Source of the DNA: Cristatella mucedo
Taxonomy: Eukaryota; Bryozoa; Phylactolaemata; Cristatellidae
DNA: 64,000 nucleotides
Direction of reading: 5' to 3'
Assembly (NCBI GenBank): GCA_009760855.2
Contig: WPIO01000235.1
Span: 1 to 64,000, forward strand
Positions 44,470-54,792 of this stretch are shown one piece after another (the first letter of the stretch is position 1; every line of letters starts with the position of its first letter). The notes below the pieces were generated by a model. The model ran no database searches. It saw only the letters and a list, made by a program, of their open reading frames with translations, and was not told where the DNA came from. The translations under genes were made by a program, and so were the position numbers.

Positions 44470-45070
44470 TGTAATCCTACGAAGAAATGTTGAGCCCTGC
44501 TCGGTGTGCCTGGCTAGAATGAATAACACATTGAAGAGGAGTGACCCTCTGGGTTAAACGTGCACCCGAAGCTGGAGTTAGTGGCCAGGCATGCCCGAGC
44601 AGAGCTTCGCCGGTCTCTTGTGCATGCCTGCCCCTTTTCGACCGATGAAGTCTCGGCACGGTCGAGGCAACTGGATCGATGCTAACAATGCTTTGTGCTT
44701 TTCAGCGTGCCGGATGGTGGTGCTTAACCGCGTTCGTTTCCATTCACTTTTTATTCCCGCTCTAGTGCAGATACGGTGAAGCCACCATGCCATTGTCTTG
44801 CTAGTGCCGTGAACATAACAGTCTCATGAAGTGCTTGGTGCTACAATTTTTAACTGGAACTCTGTGGTCTCGACGGCTCAGAATGAAATGAAGCCAAGAT
44901 CGATTCATATTTAGAGGTCTACTTTTTCGCACAGCCGGAAGCAGTTCCTAATTGCCTGGGCCTGCTGATATTCTTTCGCTATTTTATGCATAGCTAGTTT
45001 TTGCAGCTTGAAGCTCAGGGCAATGACGTTGCCTCAGAATCACTCGTTTCTGAAAGCTGCAGACGACTGG
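44470..45070 (+). repeat. dispersed repeat homologous to 20540-21180
   Basis: See the 20540 copy for shared segments. The junction of the 6.4-kb arm difference falls inside it (near 45012), so only its last part has a mate in the right arm (about 54420-54478). Confidence 0.55.
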
Positions 45071-45109
45071 CCAATTTTAAGCCATTTTCCAGCAATTTGT
45101 GAACGATCA

Positions 45110-45960
45110 TACTGGATTGAAGTATTTGCCCGGGCTATTGCCGTCGATTACCACTCGCTGCCCAAGTTTGAACTCACTGAGTGAATGAAAGGCATTTGGA
45201 TGCCTGTAGTGAGATGTTACCCTGCATGAGATTTGGTGCTTCGTCTAGCCGATTGGTCGTTGATTTTCCACGCGATGCAGTACTGGCCTATGTCATTTAT
45301 TTTGATTGCCGTGAATTTTTGGGAAAAACGAGGAAAAGAGCTATTAAGTTCTATGAGTTCACTGTTAGCACAATTTTCCATCGTGGTGATGTTTGGCAAA
45401 TAAACCAGCCAACTTATGGCCGATTTGATATGGATTGTATTAGATCACTGCTTTGAGCAGAGCCGTTGCCGTAGATTCCAGGCGTTGCCAAAAAGACACG
45501 AGCGCAATTGCTTAAAAAAAGATGTGGTCGACTTTAAGCAGCTTGCTTTGTAACATGCAGTCAAAATTGGAGCATTGTGGAACCAATTTCGGGGCATTTT
45601 GAATCACATTGCTGTGGTAGTTGTGCACTTGCATGATAATCGAAGATCAGTGCGACGTGCAATCACTGTTACTGCTTAAAGTGTAAGCAATCCCGTCGTT
45701 TCGCTGAGTATTGGATAGCGGAACTGGGCCGGCCATTGCAATGCCTTGCTGCAGAATGCTCAAGTCGATGACAGCCTCGTTATGCAAGAATCCCGTCACC
45801 GAAGATTAGAGCAGCCTGCAAACATAGTTAGAGCTTCTAGTATACCCATTCTGATCTTTTTTAGCAGAATTTAGGTGGATTTCGATATGGGACCTGGTCA
45901 TCAAAGTCCATTGCAGGGCATTGCATGAGAACGTGTGTACACAATGGATCGAACGTTTGT
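45110..45960 (+). repeat. 172-bp satellite, about six units (mate about 53530-54380)
   Basis: Core motifs at about 45133 (gctattgccgtcgattacca), 45289, 45459 (gagccgttgccgtagattcc), 45630, 45731 and 45898; spacing is 156-171 apart from one short unit. Same family and orientation as 17.8-20.4 kb, and inverted in the right arm. Confidence 0.7.
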
Positions 45961-46301
45961 GTGTGCACTTTGAACTGAGCCCAATCTTGTGTTCTGTTCC
46001 AACGTGACCTTTCGCTAGAAAAACACTTCAGCCTCACTGTCAAGTCTGGCTGGGTAGGCAAGCATTCATTAGGCTCAACGCGATTAACTGATAGAAGAGT
46101 GACTTTGGAGATACTTAGAGCGTTTTGACGGCATAGCATGCACGCGATGATTGTTTCAAGGCGATGTAGAGGTGCAGTGTAGGTTTGGAGCGAGAGCGTT
46201 TTCACGCGGGAACGTCCCAGAAGACTGCGCTTGGCGTCAACTTCTTTTATGTGTTCGCCAGGTATAAGTCTAAACCTTTTTAGGAAATGAAACTTGACCA
46301 T
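45861..46301 (-). CDS. unrecognised 146-codon open frame (mate 53191-53631, +)
   Basis: The frame starts MVKFHFLKRFRLIPGEHIKE and ends PYRNPPKFC. The predicted protein is identical in both arms. I recognise no domain. Its last residues are encoded by the 172-bp satellite, and the related copy at 24540-24790 does not keep the frame. I therefore regard it as probably non-coding and list it only because it is the longest open frame in the palindrome. Confidence 0.15.
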   Translation of the reverse strand: MVKFHFLKRFRLIPGEHIKEVDAKRSLLGRSRVKTLSLQTYTAPLHRLETIIACMLCRQNALSISKVTLLSVNRVEPNECLPTQPDLTVRLKCFSSERSRWNRTQDWAQFKVHTQTFDPLCTHVLMQCPAMDFDDQVPYRNPPKFC

Positions 46302-47379
46302 CGCAAGAGAAGCCGGTTGCTGCTGGCGCTACTGACTAGCGGCTTCAGCCTCGATGATTTCTCAAGTTTAGATCTCCTTGCTCGGTTTCTTCTGCACGTT
46401 GCTGCTGTTGTTGCTGGCAAGGACGTACTGCATCTTTCTTTTAGCTCCCGCAGTAACCATATTGTCCAGAAGCCTCTTCTTGTGTCATTCCAGCGAGTTG
46501 CTGCCGGCGCTACTGATTAGTGGCACGATGTTTTTTTCTTACTTCTTTCGCTTCTTTCTTGGTCTTTGCGGTCTACCTTCCTCAGTGAGAATTCAGGCAT
46601 TTCGCGTCAGGTTCTGCAACGCGCCATTCAGCAGCCGCTTCCGGTTGTCACTCCGTCTCTTTAATGACGACTAGAGCCCCTTTTCCTTTCGCTTGCTTTT
46701 TTTCAGTCTTTATTGACGTCGATGCGAAAAAACGCAAGCGGCTGCGAAAGAAAATCTCTTCTGCATTCGCAGTACTTTAATTTGACTGGTAACTGGAAAG
46801 CGCAGCAGCGTAAATGTAAATTTAACTTTCAAAAAGTATGGAAGACTTAAAAGCGTCAACTCAGCAGGTCGGTGCGGCCGAGGGAGTGACAGTTCCGAGG
46901 CAGCGATAGAGACGGCACTGAGAGATCAAGCTACTGGCGTGACATGGCTACCCTCGAAGGTACCCTCGGTTCATAGTTATATGGAGATTTAGGATTTCAA
47001 TATCCAATTTTAATTGTAAGAGTGAACGCCAGCAAGTAAATCCGAATATGAAAAATATGCAGCTAGCATGCAATGCCTTCAGTATGGCATCACCGACAAC
47101 GATTCTTTTTTATCTCCCATATCTACGTAATCAGAGAGGTCAGGTATCGCGTTGCTTGCCGTTGTAGACAAAAAATGCGTGCTCAATACCTCAAAGGTTG
47201 GCTTTCGACGTTGGCCGAATCATAGAAATAAAGGTCAGCTGATTCACCAGCCTCATTCGCATAGCAGTAGAAGAAAACACTGTTCTCACCGCCTCGCAAG
47301 CCCGGACTATGAGAGCAAGCTGGAAGTCGTCCACAGACTAAGTAGGACTCTGGGTCAATACTTACCTCAGTCACCTTTC

Positions 47380-47820
47380 GATGCTACGTCACTAGTTTGT
47401 ACGAAACAGATCCCGTAGCTCGCAAGGCCCTGCACCGGCCCCTGACAGAAATCTTCGAAACGGTGCCTGACTGATAGAGCACCGCTCTTAGTATTGTCCC
47501 TCTCTCGCCGCCATAGATATCGTCGCCGGAAGCTGACTAAGCTTGCGCTTTGCAATCCAACTTTCTTGTGCAAATTGATGTGCACGTATAGAGAGCCACC
47601 TAAAAAGCGTATAATAACCAATATTTCGTTCACTGTTGCGCCCTTGCAAGACTGTGCAAGGTTTCGCACTATGGTAAATCCAGTCCCAAGAGCTGCTGTC
47701 CTTATAAACCATTATTATTTCAAAACGTTGGCAATTCAGGCTATTGCAGCGGTTCGATTTCAGCATATTTTGAAGTAGACAATTGGCACAGACTAGTTTT
47801 AAGCCAACCAAAGGCATGGG
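47380..47820 (-). repeat. dispersed repeat homologous to 21590-21960
   Basis: Minus-strand text atgcctttggttggctt ... caattgtctacttcaaaata ... cagtgaacgaaatattggtt matches 21600-21810 on the plus strand, diverged. Confidence 0.55.
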
Positions 47821-48039
47821 CTTAAATAACTCTATGCCAGTCTATGCACGTCACGTGCGTGCCCCTGAGGCCTTCTTTTTCGTGCTCTAAGAAACCTCAA
47901 CGCAGAGCATTAGGAATGCAAGGGTTCGTCTGACTGTATGCTGCTAGCATCCGCTGCACCAATAAATGGCTGGCAACATGGCAGCCAAATTGAGCCGAGT
48001 TGCTTTCGCAAAGCGATATTTCAAAAAGTCTACTAATAT

Positions 48040-49080
48040 CTTACCTTACAATCTTAAAGGAGGGGAACGGGAGCTCAGTTAATCTCAAAAAACTGTATTA
48101 TTCTTCAGTGCGGCTGGCGTTTACTTTGGCTTTTTGGCAAGCTAACAGTGAACCTGTCGCACGTATTGCTACCGATCCTTCGTTAACCCAAGCCAAGAAG
48201 CATCAAGTGTTGATCTCTAGGTGGTCTACCTGTTCCCAACTTTCAAGCTAGCTGCTTAACTGGCTGAAAATCGTTGTGCCGAACCTTTACTCAGATTCGG
48301 CCTGGCCCCTCTCGACCGATTCATGGCTTTTCGGCCAGCGATGGTACACCGGCTTAATGGCAGCCGTCGATTGGTAATTGCAGCGACCGCTGCCGTCAGG
48401 AGCCACTCTAATAATGGTTCCGGCAAACATAGCGATGCATTGGGCTGAAGAGATTGTCCGTCGCATCACGGACCCTGGAGCCGTACGATTCATGTTACGC
48501 CCCGCACAACGCCTCTGGCGTTTCAGCCCAGGTGCATTTCATGCCTTTGCACGCATGCAAGATTCTCTTGCTTTGAGGTATGCGCCCGGCTATGCCCTAT
48601 TGAGGATAGCCAGGGTGCCTTTACCAATGCAGCCGCCAGGGTTCTTGTCTGCCGGCAAAGTATAGATGCCTGGCTAGAGGTGTCACTCGAAAGATTTATG
48701 CTTACTGATTATGGAACTTCTCTGAGCTGCCATACATTTTTGAAATTGCCTCCAAAATCACATAGAATTTTCCTACGCAACGAACTTGAGCCTTACAAAT
48801 CTGCAAGGTACCGCTACCCTAGGCAACCGAGCTTGCTCAGCTGCAAGCGCTGAGAATGTTGGGACCGACGGCGGCTCTGCAGCCGCTTAGTGTGGCGAGA
48901 AGCGATTGCTTCAATGCATCAAGCGACAGCACACGATTCAGGGCATTTCTCCCTAACATTTCCCTGCACCGCTCGATAGAGAGTGAGTCTAATGAACTGA
49001 ACCACCGGCAGTTTGAGGTTCAGTGGTCAGCTGGGCCACGTCCACGCCCCTCTCTTCTGCTTTAAATAATAAAAATAAAT
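48040..49080 (+). repeat. unit X copy 1 of spacer array
   Basis: Blocks in order: gtgaacctgtcgcacgtatt, cagccgtcgattggtaattg, ctaataatggttccgg, gccctattgaggatagccag, gcaaggtaccgctaccctag, cgagcttgctcagctgcaag, gcatcaagcgacagcac, gaggttcagtggtcagctgg. The 5' segment is shortened compared with copies 2 and 3. Confidence 0.7.
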
Positions 49081-49250
49081 CATAGCTGATTAAACAGCCT
49101 CTTTTTGTACAGCGACAGAAGAGCCTTTACGGCTATCACCACCGCTTGCAGTGGCGATAAAGAATCGCCCACCGCAGGAATCGAACCCACGACCTCGGAC
49201 CGAGGTCGTGAAAGCAACCACCTTACCTAGTGTGCCATCACGGCTCACCA
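49060..49250 (-). mobile_element. tRNA-derived SINE
   Basis: On the minus strand from 49248: gtgagccgtgatggcacact (A-box-like tggcacactagg), a hairpin cacgacctcgg / ccgaggtcgtg, then the consensus B box ggttcgattcc. A body with ggcgattctttatcgccact and ggctcttctgtcgctgtaca follows, and an A/T-rich tail. Internal A and B boxes at tRNA spacing indicate a pol III promoter. The cloverleaf is not a functional tRNA, because the anticodon-arm region is an over-long palindrome. Inserted between unit X copies 1 and 2. Confidence 0.8.
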
Positions 49251-49308
49251 TATTTTGGAGGTGGTTTTCACAGGAAGGCGGGAAGCTCCGGTGCTGCCAA
49301 CGAGATTT

Positions 49309-49420
49309 ATGCGGAAATATATGACATATATTACATATTTATATATTATATATATATTTATAATATAATAAATAAAAATAATTTAATTTATAATGTTTTT
49401 AATATATTTATATATCTGAT
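49309..49420 (+). repeat. AT-rich low-complexity patch
   Basis: About 110 bases almost entirely A and T (tatatttatatattatata and similar), the most AT-rich stretch in the window, directly after the SINE insertion. Confidence 0.85.
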
Positions 49421-49439
49421 CGCAGCAGCCGGTAAAATG

Positions 49440-50940
49440 TGTTAGATCCAATGCGGTCGCTTCCGGCTCGACCTGACCGAGCTCGTCTTTCAGGATGCGT
49501 TTTTCATCTTTGCATCCAGGATCAGCATGAGTGAGATGTCGCTGGTTTGCTTTATTCTGGTGGTGAAGAGTCAGCACTGCCAACACAGCAATGTCTGGAG
49601 CTGCACTGATGGCTAGACCAACCTGAATAATCGCTGAACGAACGTACCGGCGACGACGGTCCTGGCCGAGTATAACTTTCCTTCCAGCTGGGAGGTCCAT
49701 CACAACTGTGTCTGAATGGTCTGTCACTTTGGAGGTGTTTTCGGGCGGAGGGGAGGTGGGAGCCCCACCAACAAACTTAATTGGCCGTTCAATAAGGCTT
49801 GCATTCAATTTGGATTAGTTGCAAGTCGCCAGTGAACCTGCCCGAGGTCTTGCTACGTGTCCTTTGTGAAACCGAGCCTAAAAGCAACAATGGTTGATCT
49901 CTTTGCTGTTTCGCTGACCCCCCACCAATTTCAGGGTGGCTGCTTAGATGACTGCACACCATTGTGCGGGACCTACAAGCAAATTCGGCCTGGCTTCTCG
50001 GCCACTTCGCGGCTTCATGGCCAGCGAAGGTACACCGCCTTGATGGAAGCCGTCGATTGGTTAGACCAGCTGCAGCTGCCATCAGGAGCCACACTAATAG
50101 TGGTTCCTGTAATATGGCCTCGAAGTGGACCACAGCGATTATGCGTCCATCGCGGACAATTTAGCCGTGCGATTCAAGGTAAGCCCCAAACAAAGCCTCA
50201 GGCGTTTTAGGCCCGGTGCAGTGCGTGCCTTGGCAAGCATCCAGGCTTCTCATGTTTGATAGCATTTGACAGGCTGTGCCAGGTTGAGGATAGCCAAGGA
50301 ACTCTTGCCGACGAGGCCACCAGGGTTCTTATATGCCGGAAAACTTTGAGTGCCTGTAGAGAGATATTTCTCGATATCTATCATGCTTAGTGAGTATGAA
50401 AATTCTCCGAGTTGCCATAAGTTTTCAAAATGACTCCAAAATTACACAGGATGGTTCGAGCAACGAGCTGGAGCCAGAAAAGGCTGCAAGGTACAGCCAC
50501 CTTAGGACTACCTGACGCTACTCAGCTGACAGGCGCACTGGCTGCTGGGCTTGACGACGACTCTGCAGCTGCTGAGCTCGGCGACAAGACGTTATTTAGC
50601 GCATCATACGACCGTGCTGGATTCAAGACATTTGTACATTCGCAAGCGTGCGCACACAATCAAGATCCTCCTGGCGTTTGATTGCGATGTTCAATTGATA
50701 GTGAGTCCACCTCACCAAGCCTGCAACTCGAGGTTCGATGCTCAGCTGCGCCGCCGCGTCGGGCCTCGCTTCTCTCCACGGGAGCAGCTGTCGGCGAAGA
50801 ATTGTCGGCGAAGAACTAGGTCTCCGCTCCGGCGCTCACAACGAGGTCGACTTGGACTGCTTGTCAGAGTAGCATGCACAATGCGTCCAACACGATGTGG
50901 CACAACCATGCTAATCTGACCGAGCTTAGCAGTTTAAGAT
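49440..50940 (+). repeat. unit X copy 2 of spacer array
   Basis: Full-length version of the unit: aatcgctgaacgaacgtacc, gcgacgacgg, tgggaggtccatcacaac, aacaaacttaattggccgtt, cttgctacgtgtcctttgtg, ttcagggtggctgctta, aagccgtcgattggttagac, aggttgaggatagccaagga, caaggtacagccaccttagg, cgaggtcgacttggactgct. Copy 3 repeats the same order. Confidence 0.75.
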
Positions 50941-50984
50941 GTTTCTTTTTTGTCTGTGCATAACATAAAGAATTAGCAAGAATG

Positions 50985-52265
50985 GGCCGCCTCCGGCTAG
51001 CTACGACTCGGGCTACGAATCGTCTGCTCAGTCAAACCGGAAATCTCAAGCAGCACTGACTGCTAGACACACCGGGATGATCGCTGAACGAATGTTCTGG
51101 CGACGACGGTAGTGGCTGAGTACTACTTCCGGCTGGGAGGTCCATAGCAACTACTTGCGTGAATGGAAAGTTGCTTGGGAGGAGCTTTTGGGGGAGGGGA
51201 GGTGGGGGGTTCAGTCCTACCCAACAAACTTCATTGGCCGTTCAATGAGACTGGCATTGAATATTTGGCTTAGTGGTAAGTCGCTAGTAAACCTGGCGGA
51301 TTTCTTGCTACGTGTCCTTTGTAAACTGCAGTCTAGTAGCGGGAATTGTTTTCCTCTAGGCCGTTCGGCGTTCCCACTATTTTCAGGATGGCTGCTGAGC
51401 TGGCTGCACATCGTTGTGCCGAACAATTACGCAAATTTGGCATAGCCTCTTTGTCACTTCATGGCTTCGTGACCATTCAATGTACACCAGCTTTATGGCA
51501 GCCGTCGATGGGTAATTGCAAGCAGAGCAGACACCAGGAACAATTTTAAAAGTGGTTCCTGCAAAAATCGCTTTGGCGAGGACCGCAGATATTGTCCATC
51601 GCATCACTGACAATGGAGCTGTGCTACTCATGGCAAGCCCTGCACCATGCCCCTCTATCGTTTCAACCCTCTTGCAGCACATAACTTGGCATGCATTGAA
51701 GCTGCTCTTGTTCGGATACATTTGCCAGGCTCTGCCCTGTCGGGGATAGCCACGGTACCCTTGCTGGTACAGCCACCGGGATTAACGTCTGCCTGCAAAT
51801 TGTGAGTGCTTAGCAAGAGATATTACTCGATAGCTGTCATACTTACTGAATATGTAACTTTCAAGAATTGTCGTAATTTTCCGAGACTGACTCCAAAGTC
51901 ACATAGCATTTTCCGTGCAAATGACTTGAGCCTTTAAAGGTTACAAGTTACAGCTACCTCAGGCCGCCTAGCAACTTTAGCTGGCAACGGCTGAGGTTGC
52001 TGGGCGTGACGACGGATCTGCAGCTCCTGGGCTTGGCGAGAAGCAGTTCCTTTAGTGCATCAAACGACCGAGCTGAATTCAAGGCATCCGTTTATTCTCA
52101 AACATTTACCAATGGGACTTACGCCAGTTTTTCCTTGCACCGTTCGACTCAAAGTGAGTCTGCCTCTCGGAACCGGCAATCTGAGTTTCAATTCTCTGCT
52201 TGGCCACGTAAGTTATCCCTTACTTTCAGAGTTTGTCGTTTCTTAGAGTTAAACTTTTCCCAGAC
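50985..52265 (+). repeat. unit X copy 3 of spacer array
   Basis: Head-to-tail with copy 2: gatcgctgaacgaatgttct, ggctgggaggtccatagcaa, aacaaacttcattggccgtt, cttgctacgtgtcctttgta, tttcaggatggctgctgagc, ctgtcggggatagccacggt, tacagctacctcaggccgcc. Small open frames are not shared with copies 1 and 2. 52270-52480 holds nothing recognised. Confidence 0.75.
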
Positions 52266-52479
52266 TTAGCAGTAATAGGCTATCGCAGAGCAGGCGTTCC
52301 TTTGCAATGATCGTTGTACACCCGTTCCAGCAGATAAGCCCGTCCTTGAGATAGGTCTAAGCCAAGGCCCGAAGCATTCTTCAGCCAATAAGTAGTCGTT
52401 TATCACGCGCCTACTAAACGCGGCTTGATGATGTGGTACGACCTCGGACTTATTCAAGAAAAGCTTGAGCCGTCAACAG

Positions 52480-52795
52480 GTCTGTATCCGGCAGCAAGAC
52501 GGATGCAAGCGACAAGATGACGACGAAAGCGGCACCAAAGACCTGCCTGCAACACTGATATGGATGACTGTGGCTAATGGCAGATGCCAACGACAGGTCC
52601 GAAGATGACGAATGCCGACTAGAGCTGCATGGAAGCCGACGACAGGACAGATATCGACTAGAGCAGCATGGAAGTCAAAGACAGGATGGAACCACTCCGG
52701 GACGAATGCCGAAGACGGCATAGTGGACGTCGACGACAGGACGGATGCTGACGAGATCAGCACTGATGCCAAACACAGAACGGATGCAGACAAAA
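52480..52795 (+). repeat. degenerate GACGACAGGACGGATGC minisatellite
   Basis: Repeated gacgacaggacggatgc / gccgacgacaggacaga motifs about 25-60 bases apart. The same motif type occurs at the end of the unit X copy at 58700-58870 and its mate 34255-34430, so it is probably the variable tail of unit X. It abuts the inner end of the right palindrome arm. Confidence 0.55.
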
Positions 52796-54750
52796 TAGAA
52801 GCGAAAGAAAAAGAGGCTCTAGTCGTCATTAAAGAGACGGAGTGACACCGGAAGCGGCTGCTGAATTATGCGTTGCAGAACCTGACGCGAAATGCCTGAA
52901 TTCTCACTGAGGAAAATAGACCGCAAAGACCAAGAAAGAAGCGAAAGAAGTAAGAAAAAAACATCGTGCCACTAATAAGTAGCGCCGGCAGCAACTCGCT
53001 GGAATGACACAAGAAGAGGCTTCTGGACAATATGGTTACTGCGGGAGCTAAAAGAAAGATGCAGTACGTCCTTGCCAGCAACAACAACAGCAACGTGCAG
53101 AAGAAACCGAGCAAGGAGATCTAAACTTGAGAAATCATCGAGGCTGAAGCCGCTAGTCAGTAGCGCCAGCAGCAACCGGCTTCTCTTGCGATGGTCAAGT
53201 TTCATTTCCTAAAAAGGTTTAGACTTATACCTGGCGAACACATAAAAGAAGTTGACGCCAAGCGCAGTCTTCTGGGACGTTCCCGCGTGAAAACGCTCTC
53301 GCTCCAAACCTACACTGCACCTCTACATCGCCTTGAAACAATCATCGCGTGCATGCTATGCCGTCAAAACGCTCTAAGTATCTCCAAAGTCACTCTTCTA
53401 TCAGTTAATCGCGTTGAGCCTAATGAATGCTTGCCTACCCAGCCAGACTTGACAGTGAGGCTGAAGTGTTTTTCTAGCGAAAGGTCACGTTGGAACAGAA
53501 CACAAGATTGGGCTCAGTTCAAAGTGCACACACAAACGTTCGATCCATTGTGTACACACGTTCTCATGCAATGCCCTGCAATGGACTTTGATGACCAGGT
53601 CCCATATCGAAATCCACCTAAATTCTGCTAAAAAAGATCAGAATGGGTATACTAGAAGCTCTAACTATGTTTGCAGGCTGCTCTAATCTTCGGTGACGGG
53701 ATTCTTGCATAACGAGGCTGTCATCGACTTGAGCATTCTGCAGCAAGGCATTGCAATGGCCGGCCCAGTTCCGCTATCCAATACTCAGCGAAACGACGGG
53801 ATTGCTTACACTTTAAGCAGTAACAGTGATTGCACGTCGCACTGATCTTCGATTATCATGCAAGTGCACAACTACCACAGCAATGTGATTCAAAATGCCC
53901 CGAAATTGGTTCCACAATGCTCCAATTTTGACTGCATGTTACAAAGCAAGCTGCTTAAAGTCGACCACATCTTTTTAAGCAATTGCGCTCGTGTCTTTTT
54001 GGCAACGCCTGGAATCTACGGCAACGGCTCTGCTCAAAGCAGTGATCTAATACAATCCATATCAAATCGGCCATAAGTTGGCTGGTTTATTTGCCAAACA
54101 TCACCACGATGGAAAATTGTGCTAACAGTGAACTCATAGAACTTAATAGCTCTTTTCCTCGTTTTTCCCAAAAATTCACGGCAATCAAAATAAATGACAT
54201 AGGCCAGTACTGCATCGCGTGGAAAATCAACGACCAATCGGCTAGACGAAGCACCAAATCTCATGCAGGGTAACATCTCACTACAGGCATCCAAATGCCT
54301 TTCATTCACTCAGTGAGTTCAAACTTGGGCAGCGAGTGGTAATCGACGGCAATAGCCCGGGCAAATACTTCAATCCAGTATGATCGTTTACAAATTGCTA
54401 GAAAATGGCTTAAAATTGGCCAGTCGTCTGCAGCTTTCAGAAACGAGTGATTCTGAGGCAACGTCATTGCCCTAAGCTTAACTGCAGCCGTCGTTTTGTA
54501 ATTTGACCAACGGCTGCAGATAGGAGTCGCTCTAATAGTAGTTCAAGCATAGGAGGCGATGCAGTGGATCACAGAAACTGGCAGTCGCATGACTGCCCGT
54601 GGAGCCACACAATACATCGTAATAGCGGCACGATGCGTTTCAGTCCGGTTGCAGTGCATGCCTGGGCAAGCATGGAAGGTTCGCTCGTTGGAAGGCATTT
54701 GCCAGCTTTGCCTTAATTAATTCCGTCTGGCGATCCTTCCTGGGACACTG

Positions 54751-54792
<42 letters not shown>

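Larger units (their letters stand above)
38646..45012. other. left-arm-only 6.4-kb segment of the palindrome
   Basis: The right arm passes directly from the counterpart of 38646 to that of about 45012 at position 54475. Left flanks read gcaattaagc|cggtg and gcttgaagc|tcaggg, and the right arm reads gcagttaagc|ttaggg in the inverted sense, so a 4-base AAGC is shared at the junction. Content: a partial unit X (about 38970-39240), LINE fragments, a unit X duplicate (39810-40780), more LINE fragments and unrecognised DNA (41980-43140). This looks like DNA lost from the right arm rather than one inserted element. Confidence 0.8.
29828..46696 (+). repeat. left arm of giant inverted repeat
   Basis: The sequence is the reverse complement of 52796-64000. 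Anchors: 30080-30268 pairs with 63560-63748, 31085-31360 with 62468-62743, 33274-33531 with 59584-59841, 34112-34507 with 58608-59003, 36976-37212 with 55903-56139, 45181-45456 with 54034-54309, and 45861-46301 with 53191-53631. Coordinate sums are 93828, then about 93113, then 99491, which locates one indel in each arm. Open frames compared between arms differ at zero to a few residues. The inner end is near 46696, where the arms diverge after ttcctttcgctt. The outer end lies at or beyond 29828 and cannot be fixed because the mate runs off the window. Confidence 0.95.
46697..52795. other. spacer (loop) of the giant inverted repeat
   Basis: About 6.1 kb without an inverted mate in the window. 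It contains the 47380-47820 repeat, three unit X copies in direct orientation, a SINE, an AT-rich patch and a GACGACAGG minisatellite. No intact gene was found. 46697-47380 shows nothing recognised. Confidence 0.85.

Noticed and set aside
49170-49250. Functional tRNA gene
   Set aside because: A and B boxes are present, but the anticodon arm is replaced by a long palindrome and a SINE body with a tail follows.
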